This document shows positions 45,841 to 56,900 of a DNA stretch of 64,000 nucleotides, piece after piece. The DNA is taken from assembly GCA_036872755.1 (NCBI GenBank), contig JAVHNS010000022.1, positions 124,001 through 188,000 on the forward strand, given 5' to 3'. The notes beneath the pieces are model-generated. The model did not search any database. It was not told the origin of the DNA and saw only the letters and a program-made list of their open reading frames with translations. Numbering within the stretch: position 1 is the first letter of the stretch; each line of letters opens with the position of its first letter. Origin of the DNA: Orbilia blumenaviensis. Taxonomy: Eukaryota > Ascomycota > Orbiliomycetes > Orbiliales > Orbiliaceae. Both the position numbers and the translations under genes were made by a program.

Positions 45841-46650
45841 GAGGAATGGGGACAAGAAATCGGAAATCGTCAAGGAGGAAATATGAGTGCTATGGTACCA
45901 GGGTATTGGAATCCTACCACGGCGCTAAGGTTAAATTGGAGGTAATCCCTCGTTGCAATATTGTTTTGGACGGTCTTCAAGCTCAGTGATGTGTTAGTTT
46001 ATACGTATGTTAACCGCTTAGGAATATCAGAAATGAGCTTGTACTAGCTTAATTTAGCCCCTATGCGCGTCTACCAACATAGCACGCTGTTCCTGATGTG
46101 GATCAAAATGAAGTATAAAGTTTAGAGTTGCCGAGGCCATATAAAGTTACAGTAACACACGCTTGGAAGTGCCTAACCCTATTTCGGATCCTTACTAGTT
46201 GACCCTAGTTGACTCCCTTGATGCTGTGTTGCTACTTACATATAAATTTCGACCTCAATATCTCGGACTTGGCTCTTTATAATTCCCCTAGGGACTGTTT
46301 ATTTTAGACAACGTTCAAAGAATATTCAACTCGAGCTACAAAGTTACGCTTAGCTTAGTCTCTATAGCCGGTAGGATGTAAATACCATAAATTAGACCAC
46401 ATATGATAGGCAGGATGCATGTTAATGTTTAGCTTCATACCTAAGAATCCGGATTTCGTTGAACAAACATATGGTGCTCAGTATTTGGTATTCCTATTAT
46501 CGAGAGAATTATCTATCCGCTTCAACTTTAACCAGTTACTGAGATATCGTATGCCCGTGACAGAGCTGGTTTTTCCCAACTATATATATAGCTAATTATT
46601 CCTTGTGCGTCCTTCCATAGAAGTGAGTATAACCCTTCTGTACCGATATA
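45841..46650. other. A/T-rich spacer
   Basis: 3' flanks of two convergent genes. A frame at 45765-45989 overlaps the end of the previous gene and is probably a shadow. Nothing else seen. Confidence 0.5.
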
Positions 46651-47925
46651 TCAACGATTAACTTTCCTATATTTTCTAAGGACATTAATATCATCTTCGT
46701 CGTCATTGACATATGCCACACCATCATCGCTATCATCGTCATTGTCGTTCTGCTCCCTAAGCCCCCCTCTTCCCCTAACTCGATCAGCCGCCTCTGCATC
46801 TATTCCACCTCCGACCTGTCCTCTAACCCGCGGCGAAGGCTCTCCGAAGTTAACACCGTATTCCAACCCTTGAAACGGACTAGGGTTTATCAAGCCATTG
46901 ACCCCAAGGATCTGTTGCATTCCCTTTAAGATTTGGAGTTTGAAATCGCTTAACCGGGTTCCAAATTGTAGGAGTTCGTTTTGACGGTTCCAAGGTAGGC
47001 TTATCAATGGGAGCGTAGGTACTTGAAGTAACGACTGGGTTGTACTTTGTTGCCTCATTTCTCTGACACCTTCCTGGCCTTCCGGCTCCTCCTTTTTGGC
47101 CCCGGTTTGCCGATCGGGTTCGGGTTCAGATTCAGAGGTAGGATCGGAAGTTTGTATCGGTTTCGGGGGTGCGCTAGTCGTCACTGCCTCTTCCTCATGT
47201 GCAACATCCAAACCCGCCCTTTTCTCCGCAATTCTTTTATACGGCTCCACAGCCTCCTCCTCATCTTCTCCCATCCTATCCGGATTGATAAAATACTCCA
47301 ACAAAAGCCTAATATAATGATACAACCCCGATGGCGAAACCAAATTATCCGCCACACTGCCATGTACATACTTCATCCTCCCTTGATCCCCAAGATGCCT
47401 CACCCTCCTCCATGTTCCGATCCCGTCCCACCAGTAAACCCCAGGTCTTAGACCGGACTCCCATAACAACCCATCCTCACTACCCGCCTCCTTTACAGGA
47501 TCAATAGCTTTATAAAACTTTACAGAAGTCTGTACCCCAATATCTTTAATATCAAACAAATGCACACCATTCAACAAATCCTGATCCAACAGGAGTAAAA
47601 CATCCGGCACATGAGTCCCAATCTTCACGGACTGTCTGACCTTAGGATCTTTAGCCCCACAGAAGGAATTACTATAGATCGCTACACCGCGGGCGGTGGC
47701 TGTGTTGGGACGGTTATAGACTGCGACGGCGTCGACGGAGACTGGTACGTTTCTACTGTGTGAATAAGGGATGCAGTCTGTTAAGCTGTTGATGTCGGTG
47801 AGCCATGAGGTGGATGATGGTTTATTATTGGCGGTCCATTTGCGGTCTTGTCGGAGTGGAAGGATGAACCAGGAGTGGGCTTGGGATGAGAGGAGGAGGA
47901 GGAGGAGAATTGATAGCAGGTGCAT
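46651..47925 (-). CDS. Secreted protein, paralogue of the repeat protein at 24.5 kb
   Basis: Single exon, 424 residues, function unknown. The signal peptide is a leucine run (LLSILLLLLLSSQAHS) with cleavage before WFILPL. The N-terminal domain of about 200 residues matches the protein at 24507-27971 in order and spacing: W-(Y/F)-x-L at the mature N-terminus; D-(L/I)-x-x-L-x-x-C; AVAVYNR against AIAIWNR; RGVAIYSNSFC against RSVGFYNSSHC; IP/VP-x-(V/M); DG-I/NG-V...D(L/I). Late in the domain, LVSPSGLYHYIRLLLEYF corresponds to LTSPMAGVYLREITERIL. Two conserved Cys could form a disulphide. Instead of repeats, the middle is Glu/Pro-rich (SDPTSESEPEPDRQTG), followed by a helical segment. The tail is strongly acidic (NDNDDDSDDG) before a short basic end (RKYRKVNR). 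The start is the only ATG giving the signal peptide. Confidence 0.85.
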   Translation of the reverse strand: MHLLSILLLLLLSSQAHSWFILPLRQDRKWTANNKPSSTSWLTDINSLTDCIPYSHSRNVPVSVDAVAVYNRPNTATARGVAIYSNSFCGAKDPKVRQSVKIGTHVPDVLLLLDQDLLNGVHLFDIKDIGVQTSVKFYKAIDPVKEAGSEDGLLWESGLRPGVYWWDGIGTWRRVRHLGDQGRMKYVHGSVADNLVSPSGLYHYIRLLLEYFINPDRMGEDEEEAVEPYKRIAEKRAGLDVAHEEEAVTTSAPPKPIQTSDPTSESEPEPDRQTGAKKEEPEGQEGVREMRQQSTTQSLLQVPTLPLISLPWNRQNELLQFGTRLSDFKLQILKGMQQILGVNGLINPSPFQGLEYGVNFGEPSPRVRGQVGGGIDAEAADRVRGRGGLREQNDNDDDSDDGVAYVNDDEDDINVLRKYRKVNR

Positions 47926-49028
47926 GGTATCCTGCGTTTTTCCTCGTGGTTAGGAATATTGGTGTCTGCATACATCAATCTGGCTGAGGTTATTCCGAAG
48001 GGTATGGCAGCCATGACTCTCATGCCTGGCTCGGGGTATCCTGTCGGTTTTCCCGAATAAAGGAAAACAGCGCATTCCAACGAAACAGTACCCAATAAAA
48101 CCATGTACTTAAACGCCTAAGAGCCAGAATGAGATGATATTAATAAGCATTTCGGACACATACCACCAGGCCTAGCGGACTCCTTATATCAGTATTATGT
48201 ATGAATTCATCTGTCTATGTGAGCGCTATATGTCTAATCTCGTACTTCGACATGCCCCAAATATTTATCCAAACACACTAGCATATCTATCTCGTTCCCT
48301 ATTCCATAAGATCGTAGAATATATAAACCAAATACTTTACCTTCCATTTAAATCCATCAAATGTTATCCAATTCCCCCAAGCCCCGAATTCAATTGTGTT
48401 GCCCTCCCCAATCCACCACACATATCAAGTACTAGCGTGCGCCTCCAAATGCGACCGCGTGGTGTGTATCTCCAAAAAGCGCCTGCCAGCTAACAGTTAC
48501 ACGAAGCCAACCCACGCTGCTTCGTTCATACCGTTTTGGGCGAAAGTAGCAGGGATCCAGATGTGGACATGCTTACCGGATTCGTTGTAAGTGTCGTGTT
48601 GGATTTTTTAGTTTCTACTTTGTGTTGGCATTATGCCAGTTGGTAGTTCATGAAAGAATGGTTGATGTTTTTAAAAGAGAGAAACTCGGGTATTTTTAGG
48701 TGTAGGGAGGTTGGGTGGGATCTATATCTGCTCGTGGCTTTGTTAGCATCCCAGTCTAGGGTAAGAGGTACCTAAGGCCACTGAGTAAGCATTATCGGGC
48801 AGTAGGGAGTTGGAGCAGTTGGAAAATATTTAGCTTGGGGAAACTGGAATAAATTAATACGGCTCGAATAGAAATAGATCGGGTTGCAAAAAACAAGAGT
48901 TGAGCTGCTCCCTGGGAGTACGAAGAAGAATATGTTCAGAAGTTGCAAGCGCGAAACACATATAAGGAAAAAAGACAGCGTGCAAGTTATCAATCTGGCA
49001 TCCCCATCAACTACACAAACTTCGGTGT
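47926..49028. other. Spacer between two minus-strand genes
   Basis: Contains the promoter of the secreted-protein gene and the 3' flank of the UFO1-like gene. Short frames at 48197-48590 overlap on the plus strand but lack features. No gene called. Confidence 0.5.
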
Positions 49029-52000
49029 TTACTGTTTCTATGAATGTTCGTTAGTCAACTATGGTTCTTAAATTGTGCACGGATTAAAGTTAACTCACCA
49101 TACTGAGTTGGATAGCAAGCTCCAAATCTCTATCAAACTGATCACCGCTATCCCTCCTTCTACTGCTTCCAGGCGTGCCAGCGATGGGTGGGCTGGTAAT
49201 TACCGCCTTACCCTTTCCCTTGCCCTTCTTCCCCTTCGCAAACTTGATGGGGATCTCAATCCCACCCGGCGACGTAGCTCCACTTTCTAGATCAAACGAC
49301 TCCTGCAATGCTTTCGCCAAAGCTTCATCATCGTTTGTATTCTTTGAGCTCTCAGCCTCCAAGTGATCATCTCCCATCCAGCTGCCAGGGCTTCCAGACC
49401 CCTCCGACACCCTCGCACTTGCACTACCACCTGTACTCTCGCTATAAACCCAAACCTCCTCGTCTACGTCCCCAAAACTTCCTCCTCCAAAGCTACTCTC
49501 TCCACATTCCTCACCGCTCCCCATAAGCCCCCTCTCCTTCTCGAAAGATTCCTCACTAATCATCATTGCGTACATCACCATCTCTTCCTCCGTCATCCCT
49601 TCACCGATTCCAAATCTCTGGGCCATCTTCGTTTTAGTTTTCTCATCTTCCCATTTCACTTTCTCAATCCGTTGTCTCTCATCCAAAATATCTCGTCCCA
49701 ATGGTGTCTTTGGCGAGTTCATCCCTCTTCCTCGCCCATTAATGGCATTAACCCCACCGGCTCTCGCATTTTTCTTCCTCCGACGGGCACTACTATTCTC
49801 CTGAACCTTCTCTACTGAAGATCCAAAGCTCCAGCTACGGATATGTGTACCAAGTGCGACTATTCCTCTTAACTGCGTTGCATCCGGGTCTAGGAATATC
49901 GCACGGGCTGCGAACTGATTTTCACCGATCCCATGAACGGATGTAGCAGCTTGAGCCAGACGGCGTCTTGCACGTGTTGAGAAGCGGCTATGGATCGCCC
50001 TGATCGGTTCGGAGAGGGAAACAAGCGGATCCCAAGCCTGGACCAACCCATCCGTGCCACCGTGAAGGAGGTAGAGAGATGACAGTGCAAGGCTGGATAT
50101 GGATGGAGAAGCCGTGGTGATCGTGTGCAAAGGCGGAAGGGGTTGGCTCGACGAGGAGATCGCGTGACGTATATTATAAACATGGACTGTCCCGGTATCC
50201 GTCCCAACTGCAAAGAGTCGTGAAAGCTGGCCAGCGACTTGCTGTGGGGTCGAAGGTTGGCTTTTCGAGCGCGTCAGAGTCGGATCTTCGTTAGGTGAAA
50301 GAAGAGCTAGGTTGGACATGTCAATGGCAACAGCGGTAATAAAAGCCCAGTCCTTGCCCTTATTCCTCGGAATCGATAGGTCCAGTTTCTGCCACTCATC
50401 TGGCGGCTCAGCTTCATCAGAAGGCCTTGGGACGGGTTCTTCTACTTGTTTGTGGTAACCACGGCCGTAGACATTCTTGATGAATACTTCCGATATCAAC
50501 TCCTCCCGAACATTGTCCAGAATTCGTGTAAACTTGGTCATCTCGGCTCTTTGTTTACTTGAGTTAGGGCCTTCTTGGCAACCTTTGCGTCCGATAATAA
50601 AATTTTGTCCACCAAAGTCAGCCTCGACGAAATAGTCAAGACCCCAATGATCAACATATGTGACCGCTACAATATCTGGATCCGCATGCATCCACTCGTT
50701 TTGCTCCTGAATTAGTTCGAGATTTGGTGGACCATCCGAAGGCGCCAAGATTCCGATTCCAACTGGCGAGTCCTCTTTTTTCGTCGCAGGAATATAATAC
50801 CAGGGAGCGAATTCCATCGGTGGCTGTTCTCCCATGTTACGACCAAGCGTCAACAGCCTGTTTGGAAGCTTCCCTTTCATGTACCACGCTTCTCCTAGGG
50901 CATTGACAACGATACACCAGATCCTATTACGGCGTTCTCGAGCCTTGGTATACCCATCATCGATGCGGATTTCAAGAATAGGGATACCAGGGCAGACAGT
51001 AAACGACATCCACCTGTTTGTTGCATCCTGAAATTGAACAACACCTTTTGAACTTCCGCTAGCACTAACGATTCTATTGCCTGATGTATTAACAATTGTA
51101 TCCTTTTTCGAGATCCAAGTGCATGTAATCGCGGCGTTAGGGCCGTGATCATTAACAAATCGGATGGGAGCCGGAGTGCCATTTGCTCTCTCCACGAAGA
51201 AGGAAGGAAATCCAGCCCTGGCGTCCCCTATAATTTGTCCCCTCGATTCAGAGAGATCCAGAGCACCAATACCTTCTTGCGAGATGTATTGTAGCCCAAA
51301 AGAGGCGTACCCTGGGTGTCCTCGCTGCTCAACTTCGACATAGCCGGTTCTCGGGTCCGAGTAACTGTACAATCCAGTGTACTGGGAAGCAGCAATGACC
51401 CTGTTCCGCGAGAAATCAGCATGAAGATGGGTTATTGTCGACTCATGAAGTTTTGGATTGTAAGTTATCATGGAAAAGTTCGATGAGTTGTTAGAGGAAC
51501 TTGGTTTGATTCCAGAGTTGACGTATGGCCGTCCTCGCTTGAGCGAACGGAGCAGCTGGGTCCGCAGAATGTACTCGCTACGGTGGGTGCCCATGTTAGA
51601 CAGCCTAGTAAAGTAGCGAGCGGTTGCAGGATAAGCATCCGAGCCCGAATGGGTATTGTGCTGTGGAAAGTAGCGGGAGAAAGCATCCTTCCAAGCATGA
51701 GGTGATGTTACGACAGCGTGAAAACGGCGCGAAACGAAAGACACACTTGTCAGCGAGACAGGGTCTAAGAAGGACAATGTGTGCGTCAAGACCTCTATAG
51801 ATAACGGTTAGACGTAAGTACTTTACGAGAGTAAGATCCGCGCCGAGGAAGTAGCGGTACCATTTGGAAGCCTGGTGATGTAAGTGTCGCCCTTGGCGTT
51901 GGGACACTTAAACTTCTTGTTCGCTACAGACTTGCCCTTTCTATCGGGCGAGGAGCGGGACGAGCTCAAAATTTGTGATTGTGCAGGACCCACTCCATTG

Positions 52001-52236
52001 GTCTGTTGTTCGGTGTCTTCATGCTCCTGTCGGCTGGGAAGTCCAATCGGTCGATCATCGTCCCCTTCCCGAGAGGACGAGGAAGCGGGACTCTCGACAC
52101 CAGACCCTGAGAGGGAGTGGTGAAGAGGGAGAGAACCTGACGGGAAGATTCCATGTTGGTCGGAGTTTGATTGGGTAGCTGGGAGAGATGGTTGGTTTGA
52201 ATCGTTCGGGAAAGTCGTAGAAGGCGCAGATTGCAT
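49029..52236 (-). CDS. UFO1: F-box/WD40 protein with three UIMs, UFO1-like
   Basis: Substrate receptor of an SCF ubiquitin ligase, matching yeast Ufo1 in architecture: an F-box, a WD40-like propeller and three C-terminal ubiquitin-interacting motifs. Yeast Ufo1 turns over Ho endonuclease and works with Ddi1. Exons on the minus strand are 52236-51861, 51794-49099 and 49037-49029. The protein is 1026 residues. Ignoring the last intron gives the same length (stop at 49090) but ends SMVS instead of SMKQ. The F-box straddles the first junction (RLPNEVLTHTLSFLDP, residues about 122-165). WD-like strands are visible, such as LFAVGTDTGTVHVYN and LHGGTDGLVQAWD. The UIMs are EEEMVMYAMMISEES (about 861-877), DDEALAKALQESFDLE (about 947-962) and DRDLELAIQLSM (from about 1013), each with the A-x3-S core. 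A Ser/Asp-rich N-terminus precedes the F-box. The gene diverges from the SNF2 gene. Confidence 0.9.
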
Positions 52237-53157
52237 AAAACAGAAGGGAAGGAAGCCGATGGGAGCAGATATCAACAGTGACCAGGCCTTGGAGCTCGCT
52301 GGGGTCACTGGAAGGGTCTTGAAGAAGCTGGAGAGCGGGTGGAGAATAGCTGTGGTAGCGGAAGACGTCAGTAGTCGGACGCGATGAAGTCGATGCGGGG
52401 GAGCTGTTGTTGTTGTTGCGATGGCGATGGCGATGAGGAAGAGAAGAAGAAAAGGAAGAAGAAGAAGAAGAACGGATCGGAAAGAGCAGGAACAGGAAGG
52501 GATGAGGCCAGCGGGGAGATTGCAGGTGGAGCCCGTCTCGCAGCAACAGAGGCGGGACAACAACACATCAACGCGGGCATTGCCGCTCGGAACAACACCC
52601 CAACCCATTGATCTGCCCCAGCCCGATCCAACCCTTGACGTCGAATAAGATTAGCCTTGTGGATTATTAGGTAGTTCAGCTGTCACTCATGTCCATATCA
52701 TATCAGATTAGATCAGATCAAGATCAGACAGAGCCAATCGGTAACTATAGCGAGGGGCAGTATAACTAAGAAGATAATAAGACAGCCTCTGAAGCAGGTA
52801 GTAGAGTAGGTAGGTAGGTAGATAGCATTCTATTCCATTCTTTTTTATCTCATTTTCGTTTTCATTTCTTCCCACAGTCGTGAGAATTGATGGTAGCTAA
52901 ACCTGGCTATGAGTCAATGGCATCGATAGGTCTTGGGACCTGTACCTGACTACCTACCTAACCTACCTAGCACCCCGTTTGCAACAATGTTTGTCAACGT
53001 TTGATTTTGAATCAAATGCCCTTTCAATTTAGGATATGCTAGTCTAGCTCCTGGATATGACCAGTGACGGGTCACAAAAGTGCAATTAGGTGCAGGGCAT
53101 AACTACAGGCATAGTTACAGGCAGGTGCGCAAGTCGGCGTTAAGTAAGCAAGTCCGA

Positions 53158-53182
53158 TCTCTCTCTCCCTCTCTCTCTCTCT
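53158..53182. repeat. (CT)n microsatellite
   Basis: Near-perfect CT dinucleotide run in the divergent promoter; GAGA-like when read on the minus strand. Confidence 0.9.
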
Positions 53183-53778
53183 GTCATCAGCGACTGCAGG
53201 CAGCATCTGTAATGACATAGCATAAGGCATGAGCCGGAAAAAAAAAAAAGGTCTTCCGTCCCAAACGCGTTCCCATTGAAAACGCGTCTCCCAATATTAA
53301 TAGACCAACAACCCATATGCCCATATACTTACATATGGAATTATAACCTATTGAAAACTGTGATTCTGCTCTGTAGAAGATATTGAATTGAAGTCCCGTA
53401 GATCGAATAGTTAAAGACCCGAACAGACTAAATATAACAGGTCTTTAGTTAAACAGCGTAGTTGGCTGTGAATGTTTGTCCAAAGTTTCCCGCTTGAAGA
53501 AATCTGGCGAAAATTGTTCTTTTCGCCCGCCACTTTTTCTTCCTTCAACTTCTCATTCTCCCTTTTTTTTCCTTCTCTTTCCCTTCACCTTTTCTCCCTC
53601 ATCGTCTCCTAACCTACAATACCCGAAGACCCCCGAAATCCGCTCTTCATCTCAACCTCAATCATATCTACTTCTTCATATCATCATCTTCCATCTTTCA
53701 CATCACCTTTTTTTTTGGAGTTGTGTTGATACCTTCGTCGCTGGGTGCCCAGCCAGACCCTGTCCGGGGACCTTCAAT

Positions 53779-53811
53779 AGCAGCAGCAGCAGTAGCAGCA
53801 GCAGCAACAAC
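53779..53811. repeat. (AGC)n trinucleotide repeat in the presumed SNF2 5' leader
   Basis: Eleven AGC/AGT/AAC triplets about 160 bases upstream of the SNF2 start codon. It lies in a short upstream frame (polyalanine if translated from 53723). Confidence 0.9.
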
Positions 53812-53971
53812 GGCAGCCTTCCGGGTTAACCTCGAGTGCGTCGCTGGAGAGTCTCACCCACTCAACCACTCAACCTGCAAGCTACCACCCGTTCCCGTCG
53901 GGACCATCTTTAATTCCTTCTTCCTCTTCATCACATCCCATCAATCCATTTAGGATTCCCTCTTCGTAAGG

Positions 53972-56900
53972 ATGTTCAGCAATCATTTCGATCAGAATCC
54001 TTTTGCTCCCAATTCATCACAGTCGCCGGCTATACCGCCTGAAGCTCCCAGCTCCGGTCCTATCGACATTTCAATATCGGCATCATCATCACCAACAAAA
54101 CCAGGACAAGGCACTTTGCTTACCATTCAAGGCAAAGAAATGGCTACTCCTAGGTCTGGAGCACAGGTATGGATAAATGTTTTGCATCCCTGAATCCCAT
54201 CGTCCCCATTGGCTGTTGCTGCTGCAGGAACCCTTTCTGTGTAGCCTCAAAGCCTGCTACCTATAAACACCCCAAGTGCCCAACCCTCAAAAAACGCGTG
54301 CAACTGCAGATTTCTCAAAGAACGTATTAAGTGGAGCGGAGACGAGAAGAAGAAGAAAAGAAAAGAAACGAAAGCGAAAGTTTGCTAACGCTTTATCCCT
54401 TTTGACAATAGTCTCCTACGCTCGAAGCCTCCTCGGCTGAAGCATCGTTAAATGCCAATCCTGTTCAAGCTGGTGATGTCGCCGCACCGTCAAGCCAGGA
54501 TCCTGCTCCAGCTACTCCAAGATTGGAGCAGAAAGATGACAATGGCTATCATTCATCTTCCCACTCTGAACGAGGTCCTCAGGCCGAATATCATCCATCT
54601 TCGCATTCAGACCCAGATGATGACGAAGACGAGGGAGACTCAGAGTTCGAATCAACGAAACCCCAATTCATCCCCATGAGAACAACAATCACAGCCGCTC
54701 CAAGCCCACAACGTTCCAATCAATTAGGCACACCCCGAATGATGATAAAGAGGGTTTCAATGACAAACATCACAACCTCTCCCATCTCCGGAAGTAAATA
54801 CGTCAATATCCCCGGTGTCCTTATCGGAAGTAGAACTTTCCGTGACCGTTCACACATCAAAAAGCCTTCGTCGTTTGAAAGCATGCCGGCAACCGCCTCC
54901 AAACGACGCGGCCTCTCGAAGCGAGACCAACTTCGGAAAGCCAGACAGGATGAAAGGAACGAAAGATTCGCTGTTGCCCCGAAGAGACAATCACTCAGCA
55001 GAAACGCCAAAAACACCACCAAAGGACGATTTAAGGAGGAGCTATCTGATTACGACGATCTCTTCTCCTCTGATGAAGGATCTGGTGCTATGTCAGGTCT
55101 AGGAAGTGACGAGGACGAGAGACCAAGAAGAAGGGCAACAGCTTCGAAAGCGGCTCCGAAGCGAAGTATCTTTGATGAACCCGAGAACGAGGACATGACA
55201 AGAGCACAGATACGCGCTGCTCTCACAGCTGAAACCGCCAGACGGCGTAGCAACTTCCTCATCACCCACAAGGAGACCTTCCAACCTCTAGTTGGTGATA
55301 GTAACTATCTCAAGAAGCTCGAAGAAGAATATGGCAGCACGGTTGAAGCTCCTGTTCCCTACGAGCTTCTAGAGAGCCAACCTAAAGAGTATGTATATAC
55401 CCCCCTGCTACGCGTCGACGGACCAGAGTATGTGGTGATACTAACTATTCATTAGAATCCAAGCTGTTATGAAACCATACCAGATAGAAGGTCTCTCCTG
55501 GCTTCTCTGGCTGAACAAGAATGGTCTTTCTGGTATTCTCGGAGACGAAATGGGTCTCGGAAAGACCCTTCAAACTTTGTCTCTCTTCTCCTACATCTCT
55601 TCACAGGCAGCCACAGAAATCGACAAATCGCACCCCCATCGACCTTTCCTTGTCGTCTGCCCGTTGAGCGTTCTCACTAGTTGGGTGAACGAAGCGAAAA
55701 AGTTCGTACCGCATTTGCGAGCTATGCGACTCCACGGTCCAATCAAGGAACGCACCCGATTGAAGCGATTGGCTGAGAAGGGTCTCGAAAGCGGCAAGGA
55801 CGGGAGTGAGAACCCTGTCCACCCCGAGAACCCCAAGCGAGGGTGGGATATCATTGTTACATCCTACGACACGTTTGTAGCCGAGAAAGTCTGGTTCAAG
55901 AGAGCTTTCATCTGGAGATATGTCGCGCGTAAGTTCAACCCCCCGCGGATAACCAAAAAAAAAAAAAACCATCTAATTTAGAATCGATTAGTGGACGAGG
56001 GACATCAAATCAAGAATTCAGAGACACTATCTTCGCAAGCCTTACAGTCAATCAATGCCGAATACCGCTTGATCCTTACCGGTACCCCCATCCAGAACAA
56101 CCTGTTCGAACTTTGGTCTCTCGTTCATTGGCTTTACCCCGAAGTATTTACCAATCGTACATGCGACGAATGGCGTCAAGCTTTTGACCTTACCCGCGGG
56201 AAAGTCAACACAGGCTTTGTCGATTGCTCTCGCAGCTTGTTGGAGCTTATCATGAAGCGCCGTACGAAGCAATCCCCAGGAATTAGTCTTGGTATCCCAG
56301 ATAAGGAAGAAGTTGTACTCTATGTCCCGCTTTCTCCCATGCAAAGGATGTGGTACACGATGATTCTTACGAAATTGGACAACGCCATGCTTGAACGCCT
56401 GTTCAAGAACTCCAAGAGCAAGGAATCCGCTGATGCCGCTGCAGCCAAGGAAGAGGCCAAACGACTCGATAACGTCGAGATAAGGGTCGACGACGACGGC
56501 GAAGAGGTCACTATCAAGGCAGACAACGAGGAGTGGAACGAAGTCGAGGAGGCCGTCAAGAAGAGCATTGAGCAGGTCAAAACCGATCCTTCGTGGCGCA
56601 AACTCATGAACATCCTTATCCAGCTTCGTAAGATTTGTAACCATCCCTATCTGATTCCTGCTGCGGAGCCAGAACCATACACCCTTGGACAACACATTAT
56701 AACTGCCTCCGGCAAGTTCATGGTGTTGGAAAAGCTCATTACCCAATTGGTCATCAATCAAGATAGGAAAGTATTGATCTTTTCTAACTTTACGAAAACG
56801 TTGGATATCTGTGAGGAATTTCTACAACTCATTGGTGGGGATGGCAAGAAATTTGAGTATTTGCGATTGGATGGATCCACAGGCCGTGCCCGCAGAAATC

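Larger units (their letters stand above)
52237..53971. promoter_or_regulatory. Shared divergent promoter of UFO1-like and SNF2 genes
   Basis: A 1.7 kb divergent region. Long pyrimidine-rich runs flank both genes (53500-53720 on the plus strand; the complementary run on the minus strand near 52380-52530), as is common in fungal 5' leaders. AGGTAGGTAG (about 52806-52822) and CTACCTACCTAACCTACCTA (about 52951-52970) are opposite-orientation copies of one short motif. An in-frame open stretch from an ATG at 52608 could extend the UFO1-like protein by 124 residues, but it is Leu/Ser-rich and probably untranslated. Short upstream frames precede the SNF2 start. Confidence 0.5.

Noticed and set aside
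45765..45989. Open frame overlapping the end of the 45.0 kb gene, suggesting another exon
   Set aside because: The best donor (GTACGT near 45735) joins it in the wrong phase.
53476..53829. Upstream frame before the SNF2 gene as an extra exon or separate gene
   Set aside because: Composed of pyrimidine-run Ser/Pro/Phe codons typical of a fungal 5' leader.
56048..56761. 237-codon minus-strand frame inside the SNF2 gene
   Set aside because: Lies opposite the conserved helicase core in exon 4; a shadow frame.
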